From positions 4,468,501 to 4,532,500 of the forward strand of contig NZ_CP117435.1 in NCBI RefSeq assembly GCF_030687495.1: a stretch of DNA of 64,000 nucleotides, given 5' to 3'. A model generated the notes under the pieces. It searched no databases. It saw only the letters and a program-made list of their open reading frames with translations, and was not told the origin of the DNA. Positions 53,454-62,478 of the stretch are shown piece after piece. Numbering within the stretch: the stretch's first letter is position 1; each line of letters opens with the position of its first letter. Both the position numbers and the translations under genes were made by a program. The stretch is from Pseudomonas sp. FP453 (lineage in GTDB: Bacteria > Pseudomonadota > Gammaproteobacteria > Pseudomonadales > Pseudomonadaceae).

Positions 53454-54860
53454 ATGATGAGCGACCAAATACCGGTACATGACGTTACCCCCCCTGCCAA
53501 GACCATCGATCTCTACGCCTCGCGCGAGAAAATCTACACCCGCGCCTTCACCGGCCTGTTCCGCAACCTGCGCATGCTCGGCGGCGCCGGCCTGTTCCTG
53601 CTCTACTTCGGCACGGTATGGCTGAACTGGGGTGGCCACCAGGCTGTGTGGTGGAACCTGCCGGAACGCAAATTCTTCATTTTTGGCGCCACCTTCTGGC
53701 CCCAGGACTTCATCCTGCTTTCGGGCATCCTGATCGTCGCGGCCTTTGGCCTGTTCTTCATCACGGTGTACGCCGGCCGCGTGTGGTGCGGTTATACCTG
53801 CCCGCAAAGCGTGTGGACGTGGATCTTCATGTGGTGCGAAAAGGTCACCGAAGGCGACCGCAACCAGCGCATCAAGCTCGACAAGGCGCCGATGGGCGCC
53901 AACAAGTTCCTGCGTAAATTCAGCAAGCACACCCTGTGGCTGCTGATCGGTTTTGTCACCGGCATGACCTTTGTCGGCTATTTCTCGCCGATCCGCGAAC
54001 TGGTGTTCGACTTCTTCACCGGCCAGGCCGATGGCTGGTCGTATTTCTGGGTGGGTTTCTTCACCCTCGCCACCTACGGCAACGCCGGCTGGCTGCGCGA
54101 GCAGGTGTGTATCTACATGTGCCCGTACGCACGCTTCCAGAGCGTGATGTTCGACAAGGACACCCTGATCGTGTCCTACGACCCACGCCGTGGCGAACTG
54201 CGCGGCCCACGTAAAAAAGGCAGCGACTACAAGGCCGAGGGCCTGGGCGATTGCATCGACTGCACGATGTGCGTGCAGGTGTGCCCCACCGGGATCGACA
54301 TCCGCGACGGCCTGCAAATCGAGTGTATCGGCTGCGCGGCGTGTATCGACGCCTGCGACAACATCATGGACAAGATGGACTACCCACGCGGCCTGATCAG
54401 CTACACCACCGAACACAACCTGTCCGGGCAGAAAACCCACAAGCTGCGCCCGCGCCTGATCGGCTACGCGCTGGTGCTGCTGGCGATGATCAGCCTGTTG
54501 GTGGCGGCGTTTTTCATGCGTTCGCTGGTGGGTTTCGACGTGAGCAAGGACCGCGTGCTCTACCGCGAAAACGCCGAAGGCCGCATCGAAAACGTCTACA
54601 GCCTGAAGATCATGAACAAGGACCAGCGCGACCACACCTACGTGCTCGACGCCGCTGGCCTGCCCGACCTCAAGCTGCAAGGCCGCCGCGAGATCAGGGT
54701 GGCTGCCGGTGATATCGTCAGCATGCCGGTAGAGCTGTCCAGTGCGCCGGAGCAATTGCCGTCGAGCACCAACGAGGTCAAATTCATCCTCACCGATGCC
54801 GATGATCCCGACGTCCGTATTGAAGCCAAGAGCCGATTCATCGGCCCCCAAGTTCGTTAA
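53454..54860 (+). CDS. ccoG: Cbb3 oxidase assembly ferredoxin-like protein CcoG (RdxA/FixG)
   Basis: 468 residues with about five membrane helices, a CGYTCPQSVW motif (~106) and two 4Fe-4S sites, CIDCTMCVQVCPTG (~269) and CIGCAACIDACDN (~291). The C-terminal ~110 residues form an Ig-like periplasmic domain. It acts as a Cu(II) reductase supplying Cu(I) for cbb3 assembly. Two adjacent ATG codons (53454, 53457) are both possible. Confidence 0.92.
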   Translation: MMSDQIPVHDVTPPAKTIDLYASREKIYTRAFTGLFRNLRMLGGAGLFLLYFGTVWLNWGGHQAVWWNLPERKFFIFGATFWPQDFILLSGILIVAAFGLFFITVYAGRVWCGYTCPQSVWTWIFMWCEKVTEGDRNQRIKLDKAPMGANKFLRKFSKHTLWLLIGFVTGMTFVGYFSPIRELVFDFFTGQADGWSYFWVGFFTLATYGNAGWLREQVCIYMCPYARFQSVMFDKDTLIVSYDPRRGELRGPRKKGSDYKAEGLGDCIDCTMCVQVCPTGIDIRDGLQIECIGCAACIDACDNIMDKMDYPRGLISYTTEHNLSGQKTHKLRPRLIGYALVLLAMISLLVAAFFMRSLVGFDVSKDRVLYRENAEGRIENVYSLKIMNKDQRDHTYVLDAAGLPDLKLQGRREIRVAAGDIVSMPVELSSAPEQLPSSTNEVKFILTDADDPDVRIEAKSRFIGPQVR

Positions 54861-54875
54861 ATAGAGAGCACGACA

Positions 54876-55415
54876 ATGCCCGTAGCTACTGCCGCAAGCC
54901 CCTGGTACAAGCACCTCTGGCCCTGGATCATCATTGCGATCCTGGCCTGCTCGGTGACCTTGACCTTGTCCATGGTGACCATCGCGGTGAACAACCCGGA
55001 CAACCTGGTCAACGACAACTACTACGAGGCCGGCAAAGGCATCAACCGCTCCCTGGACCGCGAACTGCTGGCCCAGACCCTGCAACTGCGCGCCAAGGTG
55101 CACCTGGACGAGCTGACCGGTGAAGTCGAGCTGCACCTGACCGGCAACAGCAACCCAACCACCCTGGAGCTCAACCTGATTTCCCCGACGCAGCCAGAGA
55201 AGGATCGCAAGATCAACCTGGCCCGCAGCGCCAGCGAACCCGGGCGCTACATCGGCCAGGTCACCGACAAGGTCGAAGGCCGCCGCTTCGTCGAACTGCT
55301 CGGCGTGGAAGGCGACCGTACCTGGCGCATGTTCGAAGAGGAACAGGTCAGCCACGATAAAGACTTGCTGCTGGGGGATGAACCGCTGCAAGGTGCCGAA
55401 GACCTGAAAAAGTAA
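54876..55415 (+). CDS. ccoH: Cbb3 assembly protein CcoH (FixH)
   Basis: 179 residues: one N-terminal helix (WPWIIIAILACSVTLTLSMVTIAV) then the family signature NNPDNLVNDNYYEAGKGINRSLDRE and a periplasmic beta domain. It is needed for stable cbb3 assembly. Starts 15 bases after ccoG. REP repeats separate it from ccoI. Confidence 0.9.
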   Translation: MPVATAASPWYKHLWPWIIIAILACSVTLTLSMVTIAVNNPDNLVNDNYYEAGKGINRSLDRELLAQTLQLRAKVHLDELTGEVELHLTGNSNPTTLELNLISPTQPEKDRKINLARSASEPGRYIGQVTDKVEGRRFVELLGVEGDRTWRMFEEEQVSHDKDLLLGDEPLQGAEDLKK

Positions 55416-55432
55416 CAGCCGGCGCTTCGCGC

Positions 55433-55498
55433 ATCGCGGGCAAGCCCGCTCCCACAGGAAGAACGCATTCCAACTGTGGGAGCGGGCTTGCCCGCGAT
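55433..55498. repeat. Outward-facing REP pair between ccoH and ccoI
   Basis: ATCGCGGGCAAGCCCGCTCCCAC (55433-55455) and GTGGGAGCGGGCTTGCCCGC.. (55476-55498), each with a perfect internal hairpin, inserted inside the ccoGHIS operon 17 bases after ccoH. Confidence 0.9.
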
Positions 55499-55530
55499 GA
55501 GGCCCTCCCAGCCACTACAGATTCCAAACC

Positions 55531-57975
55531 ATGACCACCCCCTGCTACCACTGCGCCCTGCCCGTCCCCGCCGGCAGCCGTTTCACAGCGGTCATCCTCG
55601 GTTCACGCCGCGAACTCTGCTGCCCCGGTTGCCAGGCCGTGGCCGAAGCCATCGTCGCCGGCGGCCTGGAAAGCTATTACCAGCACCGCAGCGAAGCCTC
55701 GGCCAACCCTGACGCGCTGCCGGTGCAACTGGTGGACGAACTGGCGCTGTACGACCGTGCCGACGTGCAAAAACCCTTCGTGCGCCACGAAGGCGAACTG
55801 GCCGAAACCACCCTATTGATGGAAGGCATCAGCTGCGCCGCCTGCGGCTGGCTGATCGAAAAACACCTGCGCCGCCTGCCCGCCGTGGCCGAGGCGCGGC
55901 TGAACCTGTCCAACCATCGCCTGCAAGTGCGCTGGGCCGACGGGCAATTGCCGCTGAGCCAACTGCTCGGCGAGTTGCGCCATATCGGCTACGCCGCCCA
56001 CCCCTATCAAGCGGACCGCGCGGCCGAACAACTGGCCAACGAAAACCGTCTGGCCTTGCGCCAGCTGGGCGTGGCCGGGCTGCTGTGGTTCCAGGCGATG
56101 ATGGCAACCATGGCCACCTGGCCGGAATTCAACATCGACCTGAGCCCCGAGTTGCACGTGATCCTGCGTTGGGTGGCGATGTTCCTGACCACGCCCATCG
56201 TGTTCTACAGCTGCGCACCGTTTTTCAAAGGTGCCCTGCGCGACCTGCGCACGCACCACCTGACCATGGATGTGTCGGTGTCCCTGGCCATCGGCGGGGC
56301 TTATCTAGCGGGAATCTGGACGGCAATCACCGGCGTCGGCGAGTTGTATTTCGATGCAGTGGGCATGTTTGCTCTGTTCCTGCTCGCCGGCCGCTACCTG
56401 GAGCGCCGTGCCCGGGAGCGCACGGCCGCCGCCACCGCGCAACTGGTCAACCTCTTACCGGCGTCCTGCCTGCGCTTGCAAAACGACGGCCAGAGCGAAC
56501 GCATCCTGCTCAGCGAACTGGCCCTGGGCGATCGCGTGCTGGTGCATCCCGGCGCCGTGTTGCCGGCAGACGGCGTGATCCTCGACGGCCAATCCAGCAT
56601 CGATGAATCCCTGCTCACCGGCGAGTACCTGCCACAACCACGCCAGGTCGGCGATGCCGTCACCGCTGGCACCCTCAATGTCGAAGGCGCGCTGACCGTC
56701 GAAGTGCGCGCCCTCGGCCACGACACGCGCCTGTCCGCCATCGTGCGCCTGCTGGAACGGGCCCAGGCGGAAAAACCGCGCCTGGCGCAAATCGCCGACC
56801 GTGCCGCGCAGTGGTTCCTGTTGTGCTCGCTGATTGCCGCCGCCGTGATCGGCCTGGTGTGGTGGGAACTGGACTCGTCCCGTGCTTTCTGGATTGTCCT
56901 GGCGATGCTCGTCGCGACCTGCCCCTGCGCGCTGTCGCTGGCCACGCCCACCGCCCTCACCGCCGCCACCGGCACCCTGCACAAACTCGGGCTGTTGCTG
57001 ACCCGTGGCCATGTGCTGGAAGGCCTGAACCAGATCGACACGGTGATTTTCGACAAGACCGGCACCCTCACCGAAGGCCGCTTGGCCCTGCGCGCGATCC
57101 GCCCCCTGGGCACGCTGGACAGCGATGCCTGCCTGGGCCTTGCCGCCGCCCTCGAAAACCGCTCCGAACACCCGATTGCCCGCGCCTTTGGCCGCGCCCC
57201 GCTGGCCGCCGACGAGGTGCTCAGCTCCCCCGGCCTGGGCCTGGAAGGCCGTGTCGGCGAGCGCCAGCTGCGCATCGGCCAGCCCGGGTTTGTCTGCGCC
57301 CTCAGCGGTTGCCCGATCCCCGCCTCACCGGACGAAGCCGGGCAATGGCTGCTGCTGGGCGATACCCACGGCGCCCTCGCCTGGTTTGTCCTCGATGACC
57401 GTTTGCGCAGCGACGCCCCGGCCCTGCTGGCGGCGTGCAAGGCGCGCGGTTGGCGCACCTTGCTGCTGTCGGGAGACAGCTCGCCGATGGTCGCCAGCGT
57501 GGCAGCCGAATTGGGCATCGACGAAGCCCGTGGCGGCCTGCGCCCGGACGACAAGCTGCAGGTGCTGCAACAGTTGCATCAGCAAGGCCGCAAGGTGCTG
57601 ATGCTCGGCGATGGGGTCAACGATGTGCCGGTCCTCGCCGCCGCCGATATCAGCGTGGCCATGGGTTCGGCCACCGACCTGGCCAAGACCAGCGCGGACG
57701 CGGTGCTGCTGTCCAACCGCCTCGACGCCCTGGCCCAAGCCTTCACCCTGGCACGGCGCACCCGGCGCGTGATCATTGAAAACTTGCTGTGGGCCGGGCT
57801 GTACAATGGCCTTATGCTGCCGTTTGCCGCCCTGGGTTGGATCACGCCGATCTGGGCGGCGATCGGCATGTCCCTCAGTTCGTTGACCGTGGTGCTCAAC
57901 GCCCTGCGCCTGACTCGCCAGCCGAGCACGCCGGCCACCAGCGCCCCCACCGTCACCCGCCCGCTGCCGGCATGA
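55531..57975 (+). CDS. ccoI: Copper-transporting P-type ATPase CcoI (FixI)
   Basis: 814 residues: N-terminal metal-binding segments (CYHCALPV.., CCPGCQAVA and an HMA motif GISCAACGWLIEKHL), eight helices, CPC in VATCPCALSLATPTA (~470), the phosphorylation site DKTGTLTEG (~509) and GDGVNDVPVL (~691). It loads copper for the cbb3 CuB centre by exporting Cu(I) to the periplasm. The first start with support is ATG 55531. Confidence 0.93.
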   Translation: MTTPCYHCALPVPAGSRFTAVILGSRRELCCPGCQAVAEAIVAGGLESYYQHRSEASANPDALPVQLVDELALYDRADVQKPFVRHEGELAETTLLMEGISCAACGWLIEKHLRRLPAVAEARLNLSNHRLQVRWADGQLPLSQLLGELRHIGYAAHPYQADRAAEQLANENRLALRQLGVAGLLWFQAMMATMATWPEFNIDLSPELHVILRWVAMFLTTPIVFYSCAPFFKGALRDLRTHHLTMDVSVSLAIGGAYLAGIWTAITGVGELYFDAVGMFALFLLAGRYLERRARERTAAATAQLVNLLPASCLRLQNDGQSERILLSELALGDRVLVHPGAVLPADGVILDGQSSIDESLLTGEYLPQPRQVGDAVTAGTLNVEGALTVEVRALGHDTRLSAIVRLLERAQAEKPRLAQIADRAAQWFLLCSLIAAAVIGLVWWELDSSRAFWIVLAMLVATCPCALSLATPTALTAATGTLHKLGLLLTRGHVLEGLNQIDTVIFDKTGTLTEGRLALRAIRPLGTLDSDACLGLAAALENRSEHPIARAFGRAPLAADEVLSSPGLGLEGRVGERQLRIGQPGFVCALSGCPIPASPDEAGQWLLLGDTHGALAWFVLDDRLRSDAPALLAACKARGWRTLLLSGDSSPMVASVAAELGIDEARGGLRPDDKLQVLQQLHQQGRKVLMLGDGVNDVPVLAAADISVAMGSATDLAKTSADAVLLSNRLDALAQAFTLARRTRRVIIENLLWAGLYNGLMLPFAALGWITPIWAAIGMSLSSLTVVLNALRLTRQPSTPATSAPTVTRPLPA

Positions 57976-57997
57976 GCCGGGCGGGCATGGAGTACCG

Positions 57998-58210
57998 ATG
58001 CCAGCTCTCTACATGATGATTCCAGCGGCGCTGCTGTTAGTGGGCGTGGCCATCTACATCTTCTTCTGGGCGGTGGACAGCGGCCAGTACGACGACCTCG
58101 ACGGCCCGGCCCACAGCGTGCTGTTTGACGACCAGGACCCCAACCACCTCGCCGCCGTCGACGAGGCCAACGGCCCCGAACAGCCACCCAAAGACCCGCC
58201 CCATGCTTGA
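57998..58210 (+). CDS. ccoS: Cbb3 assembly protein CcoS
   Basis: 70 residues: one helix (MMIPAALLLVGVAIYIFFWAV) and the conserved DSGQYDDLDGPAHSVLFDD, the CcoS signature. Required for cofactor insertion into cbb3 oxidase. It ends 8 bases inside the next gene. Confidence 0.92.
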   Translation: MPALYMMIPAALLLVGVAIYIFFWAVDSGQYDDLDGPAHSVLFDDQDPNHLAAVDEANGPEQPPKDPPHA

Positions 58211-58886
58211 ATTGGCGCCGCTGCTGATCTCCGCGCTGATCCTTGGCCTGCTGGGCGGCGGCCACTGCCTGGGCATGTGTGGCGGGTTGATGGGCGCGCT
58301 GACCCTGGCGATCCCCAAGGAGCAGCGCAGCCGCCGCTTTCGCCTGCTGCTGGCGTACAACCTGGGGCGCATCCTCAGCTATGCCACGGCCGGCGTGTTG
58401 ATCGGCCTGGCAGGCTGGGCCGTGGCGAACAGCCCGGCGGCGATGTTCATGCGCGTGCTGGCCGGGTTGCTGCTGATCAGCATGGGCCTGTACCTGGCCG
58501 GCTGGTGGAGCGGCCTGACCCGTATCGAAAGCCTCGGGCGCGGCCTGTGGCGGCATATCCAGCCGATTGCCAACCGTTTGCTGCCGGTGTCCAGCCTGCC
58601 GCGCGCCTTGCTGCTGGGTGCGCTCTGGGGCTGGTTGCCGTGCGGGTTGGTCTACAGCACCCTGCTGTGGGCGGCGAGCCAGGGCAATGCGCTGGACAGC
58701 GGGATGCTGATGCTCGCGTTTGGATTGGGCACTTGGCCGGTGCTGCTGGCCACCGGGTTGGCGGCGGAGCGGGTCACGGCGCTATTGCGCAAACGCAGCG
58801 TAAGAATGACCGGTGGCCTGCTGGTCATGCTCTTTGGGATTTGGACGCTGCCGGGTCCCCATCAGCACTGGCTAATGGGCCACTAA
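58203..58886 (+). CDS. TauE/SafE-like membrane protein linked to ccoGHIS
   Basis: 227 residues, six or seven helices. The N terminus LLGGGHCLGMCGGLMGAL has the HCxGMCGG motif of the DUF/'sulfite exporter-like' family next to cco genes; this His/Cys motif suggests metal (copper) handling. Overlaps ccoS by 8 bases, so co-translated. An equivalent gene occurs at this place in P. aeruginosa; its role in cbb3 biogenesis is inferred from position. Confidence 0.82.
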   Translation: MLELAPLLISALILGLLGGGHCLGMCGGLMGALTLAIPKEQRSRRFRLLLAYNLGRILSYATAGVLIGLAGWAVANSPAAMFMRVLAGLLLISMGLYLAGWWSGLTRIESLGRGLWRHIQPIANRLLPVSSLPRALLLGALWGWLPCGLVYSTLLWAASQGNALDSGMLMLAFGLGTWPVLLATGLAAERVTALLRKRSVRMTGGLLVMLFGIWTLPGPHQHWLMGH

Positions 58887-58916
58887 ATCGCCATGTGGCA
58901 TAGCGCCGCTCCCCGT

Positions 58917-58930
58917 TGATACAAATCAAG
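58917..58930 (+). promoter_or_regulatory. Perfect Anr box of hemN
   Basis: TTGAT-ACAA-ATCAA, an exact consensus. A TAGACT -10 at 58953-58958 lies exactly where a class II (-41.5) Anr promoter needs it, predicting a start near 58965, 25 bases before hemN. Confidence 0.88.
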
Positions 58931-58989
58931 ATGCCATCCCCGCCTCGCCCCTAGACTCGGCCCATTAGCCTATCCGGGGGAACGCCCGC

Positions 58990-60372
58990 ATGCTCGACGC
59001 CATTCGTTGGGACACCGATCTGATTCACCGCTACGACTTGGCGGGGCCGCGCTACACGTCCTACCCCACCGCCGTACAATTCGACAGCCAGGTCGGCACG
59101 TTCGACCTGCTCCACGCCCTGCGCGAGAGCCGCAAGGCCTCAAGGCCGTTGTCGCTGTATGTGCATGTGCCGTTCTGCGCGAACATCTGCTACTACTGCG
59201 CCTGCAACAAGGTCATCACCAAGGACCGTGGCCGCGCCCATGCCTACCTGCAGCGGCTGGAGCAGGAAATCCAACTGGTGGCCTGCCACCTCGACCCGAA
59301 ACAGCCAGTGGAACAGCTGCACTTCGGCGGCGGCACCCCGACCTTTCTCAGCCACGACGAACTGCGCCAAGTCATGGGCTGCCTGCGCAAGCACTTCAAT
59401 CTGCTCGACGATGACTCCGGCGACTACGGCATCGAGATCGACCCGCGCGAAGCGGACTGGGCCACCATGGGCCTGTTGCGCGAGCTGGGCTTCAACCGCG
59501 TGAGCATTGGCCTGCAAGACCTCGACCCCGAGGTACAACGGGCAGTCAACCGCCTGCAAAGCCTGGAAGAAACCCGCGCCGTCATCGATGCCGCGCGCAC
59601 CCTGCAATTTCGCTCGATCAACATCGACCTGATCTATGGCCTGCCCAAGCAAACCCCGCTCAACTTTGCACGCACCGTGGAAGAAGTGATCAAGCTGCAA
59701 CCCGACCGCCTGTCGGTGTTCAACTACGCCCACCTGCCGGAGCGCTTCATGCCGCAGCGGCGGATCAACACCGACGACCTGCCCTCCCCGGCGGAAAAGC
59801 TGCTGATGCTGCAAACCACCATCGAACAGCTGACCCAGGCCGGCTACCGCTATATCGGCATGGACCACTTCGCCCTGCCGGACGACGAACTGGCCATCGC
59901 CCAGGAAGAAGGCACCTTGCAACGCAACTTCCAGGGCTACACCACCCATGGCCATTGCGACCTGATCGGGCTGGGGGTCTCGGCCATCAGCCAGATCGGC
60001 GACCTGTACTGCCAGAACACCAGCGACCTCAACGTTTACCAGAACACCTTGGCCAGCGCGCAACTGGCCGCCAGCCGGGGCTTGGTGTGCACCACGGACG
60101 ATCGCTTGCGCCGGGAAGTGATCCAGCAGTTGATCTGCAATTTCAGCCTGGCATTCGACAAGGTCGAACAGGCCTTCAACATCGATTTTCGCGGGTATTT
60201 CGACGAGATCTGGCCGCAACTTGAGGCGATGGCCGCCGATGGCCTGATCGAACTGGATGCCCAGGGCATTCGCGTGTTGCCAGCCGGGCGCCTGCTGGTG
60301 CGCTCGGTGTGCATGGTGTTCGATGCCTACCTGGAGCACCAGAATAGGCAGCGGTTTTCACGGGTGATTTGA
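58990..60372 (+). CDS. hemN: Oxygen-independent coproporphyrinogen III dehydrogenase
   Basis: 460 residues, radical-SAM fold. The 4Fe-4S cluster motif CANICYYCACNKVITK (CxxxCxxC, residues ~57-65) and YVHVPFC are clear, followed by HFGGGTPTFLS and the substrate-side GIEIDPREADW. It makes protoporphyrinogen IX without oxygen, supplying haem to the cbb3 oxidases under low oxygen. The start MLDAIRWDTDLIHRYDLAGPRYTSYPTA is typical. Driven by the adjacent Anr promoter. Confidence 0.95.
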   Translation: MLDAIRWDTDLIHRYDLAGPRYTSYPTAVQFDSQVGTFDLLHALRESRKASRPLSLYVHVPFCANICYYCACNKVITKDRGRAHAYLQRLEQEIQLVACHLDPKQPVEQLHFGGGTPTFLSHDELRQVMGCLRKHFNLLDDDSGDYGIEIDPREADWATMGLLRELGFNRVSIGLQDLDPEVQRAVNRLQSLEETRAVIDAARTLQFRSINIDLIYGLPKQTPLNFARTVEEVIKLQPDRLSVFNYAHLPERFMPQRRINTDDLPSPAEKLLMLQTTIEQLTQAGYRYIGMDHFALPDDELAIAQEEGTLQRNFQGYTTHGHCDLIGLGVSAISQIGDLYCQNTSDLNVYQNTLASAQLAASRGLVCTTDDRLRREVIQQLICNFSLAFDKVEQAFNIDFRGYFDEIWPQLEAMAADGLIELDAQGIRVLPAGRLLVRSVCMVFDAYLEHQNRQRFSRVI

Positions 60373-60378
60373 GCGCGG

Positions 60379-60843
60379 TTATTTCATTGCCAGGCTGGCG
60401 GCCTTGATCGCGTCGCCGGCACTCAGGTCCTTCATCGCCTTGGTCAAGGACGCCTGGGCACTGGTCAGGCTGGCCTGCAGCGCACCCAACGCCGATTGCA
60501 GGGCAGTGGCCTTGGCCCTGGCCTGCTCGGGGCTGAGGCTCTTGTCAGCCATGACCGCCGCCATTTCCGCCTGTTTCTCGGCGATCTGCTTCTTGATCTC
60601 GCGAATCATCTTCAACAGTTGCTTGACGTTTTCTGCCAGGCCGCTGTCGTCGATGTCACTGTTGGAGGTTTTCTCGGCCGCCGCCGCTTTCATCGCCGCA
60701 CCGGAAATAACCACCGAGACCGCAGGTTTGGTCGCATCGGTGGCCTTGGGGTCGGCGTCGTCGGTTTTAACAGCGGTTTTTTTTGTATCTGGCGTCGTCG
60801 TAATCTGCGTGCGCATTGCCAGGTCGAGCGTAAGGGAAGCCAT
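60379..60843 (-). CDS. Ala/Lys-rich coiled-coil protein of unknown function
   Basis: About 154 residues, cytoplasmic. A Thr/Asp-rich linker (~20-45) is followed by a coiled coil (~65-150: KQLLKMIREIKKQIAEKQAEMAAVMADKSLSPEQARAKATALQSALGALQ). I do not recognise a named family. The start is uncertain: ATG 60843 has a poor ribosome site and an upstream ATG at 60882 has AGGTGCCG. It lies convergent with hemN, 6 bases apart, and divergent from anr. Confidence 0.6.
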   Translation of the reverse strand: MASLTLDLAMRTQITTTPDTKKTAVKTDDADPKATDATKPAVSVVISGAAMKAAAAEKTSNSDIDDSGLAENVKQLLKMIREIKKQIAEKQAEMAAVMADKSLSPEQARAKATALQSALGALQASLTSAQASLTKAMKDLSAGDAIKAASLAMK

Positions 60844-60998
60844 CTTGTGAACATCCAGGTTCCAGGGTTGATAGCATGCCATCGGCACCTGGCGAAAAAT
60901 CTTTATACCCCTGCCGGTTTTTTGTACAGGCTGGCCTCACCCTCCCTCAGTGCGTTACCCTTACGTCTTATGTGTGTTTTCCCACAAGGATTTAAGAA

Positions 60999-61733
60999 AT
61001 GTCCGAGCCAGTTAAACTGCGCGCTCACAGCCAGGCTCATTGCAAGGATTGCAGCCTGGCCCCCCTCTGCTTGCCACTTTCGCTGAATTTGGAAGACATG
61101 GATGCGCTGGACGACATCGTTAAACGCGGCCGCCCGCTGAAAAAAGGCGAGTTCCTGTTTCGCCAGGGCGACAAGTTCGATTCCGTCTATGCAGTACGTT
61201 CCGGCGCGTTGAAGACGTTCAGCCTGAGCGACAGCGGCGAAGAGCAGATCACCGGCTTCCACCTGCCCAGCGAACTGGTGGGGCTGTCCGGCATGGACAC
61301 CGAGATTCATCCGGTGTCGGCCCAGGCGCTGGAGACGACGTCGGTGTGCGAAATCCCTTTCGAACGCCTCGACGAACTGGCCCTGCAATTGCCGCAGCTG
61401 CGCCGTCAGCTGATGCGCGTGATGAGCCGCGAGATCCGTGACGATCAACAAATGATGTTGCTACTGTCGAAAAAAACCGCCGACGAACGCATCGCTACCT
61501 TCCTCGTCAACCTGTCCGCACGCTTCCGCGCCCGGGGCTTCTCGGCCAACCAGTTCCGCCTGAGCATGTCGCGCAATGAAATCGGCAACTACCTGGGCCT
61601 CGCGGTAGAAACCGTGTCCCGCGTATTTACCCGCTTCCAGCAGAACGAACTGATCGCCGCCGAGGGCAAGGAAGTGCATATCCTCGACCCGATCCAGCTC
61701 TGTGCGCTGGCCGGTGGCTCCCTCGAGGGCTGA
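60999..61733 (+). CDS. anr: Oxygen-sensing global regulator Anr (FNR family)
   Basis: 244 residues: an N-terminal 4Fe-4S sensor with Cys in [10 protein letters not shown] (~15-24) and a fourth Cys in TTSVCEIPF (~112), a cAMP-like beta-roll, dimerisation helix and a CRP helix-turn-helix (~165-215) whose recognition helix reads [13 protein letters not shown] (E..SR specificity for TTGAT-N4-ATCAA). Without oxygen it activates hemN, cco2 and others; its boxes are in this window. ATG 60999 follows AAGGATTTAAGAA. Confidence 0.95.
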   Translation: MSEPVKLRAHSQAHCKDCSLAPLCLPLSLNLEDMDALDDIVKRGRPLKKGEFLFRQGDKFDSVYAVRSGALKTFSLSDSGEEQITGFHLPSELVGLSGMDTEIHPVSAQALETTSVCEIPFERLDELALQLPQLRRQLMRVMSREIRDDQQMMLLLSKKTADERIATFLVNLSARFRARGFSANQFRLSMSRNEIGNYLGLAVETVSRVFTRFQQNELIAAEGKEVHILDPIQLCALAGGSLEG

Positions 61734-61813
61734 TCCAGACACTTGCGGCCGCGCCAACCGGCGAGGCCGCAGGTATACTTCGAGTCCGTTTCCAGCCCCA
61801 GGACTCTTCGACG

Positions 61814-62362
61814 ATGATCGCTGATTCGTTCGACATCAAATCCCTGATCCGCCCTGTCATCGACTTCCCCAAGCCTGGGGTGATCTTTCGTGACATCACG
61901 CCGCTGTTCCAATCGCCCCGCGCCCTGCGCCTGGTGGCCGATACCTTTGCCCAGCGGTATGTCGAAGCCGACTTCAGCCACATCGGCGCGATGGATGCGC
62001 GGGGCTTCCTGATCGGTTCGATCATCGCCTATCAATTGAACAAACCGCTGATCCTGTTCCGCAAGCAGGGCAAACTGCCGGCCGACGTGCTGGCCGAGGG
62101 TTACCAGACCGAATACGGCGAAGCCTTCCTGGAAGTGCACGCCGACAGCCTGTGTGAAGGCGACTCGGTGCTGATGTTCGATGACCTGATCGCCACGGGC
62201 GGGACCTTGATTGCTGCGGCGAACCTGGTGCGGCGTATGGGCGCGAAGATTTTTGAAGCGGCGGCGATTATTGACTTGCCGGAGCTGGGTGGCTCGCAGC
62301 GCTTGGAAGATATGGGGATTCCGACGTTTTGTTTGACGCAGTTTGCCCTCACTGAAAGGTAA
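61814..62362 (+). CDS. apt: Adenine phosphoribosyltransferase
   Basis: 182 residues with the PRPP-binding signature [13 protein letters not shown] (~116) and [11 protein letters not shown] (~63); [19 protein letters not shown] opening [17 protein letters not shown]. It converts adenine and PRPP to AMP. ATG 61814 follows AGGACTCTTCGACG. A TATACT -10 candidate lies at 61774. Alone after anr. Confidence 0.93.
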   Translation: MIADSFDIKSLIRPVIDFPKPGVIFRDITPLFQSPRALRLVADTFAQRYVEADFSHIGAMDARGFLIGSIIAYQLNKPLILFRKQGKLPADVLAEGYQTEYGEAFLEVHADSLCEGDSVLMFDDLIATGGTLIAAANLVRRMGAKIFEAAAIIDLPELGGSQRLEDMGIPTFCLTQFALTER

Positions 62363-62382
62363 GGGTTGCCAGGGCTGACGCC

Positions 62383-62454
62383 ATCGCGGGCAAGCCCGCT
62401 CCCACATTTTGATTTGCTAATACATTCAAATGTGGGAGCTGGCTTGCCTGCGAT
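62383..62454. repeat. Outward-facing REP pair
   Basis: ATCGCGGGCAAGCCCGCTCCCAC (62383-62405) and GTGGGAGCTGGCTTGCCTGC.. (62432-62454), of two REP variants, between apt and the acyl-CoA dehydrogenase gene. Confidence 0.88.
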
Positions 62455-62478
62455 GAGGCCCTGAAAAATACTACAAAA

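Noticed and set aside
53047..53454. Minus-strand open frame of 135 codons in the cco-2/ccoG gap
   Set aside because: No ribosome site, no family resemblance, odd composition, and it overlaps the Anr box and the ccoG start region.
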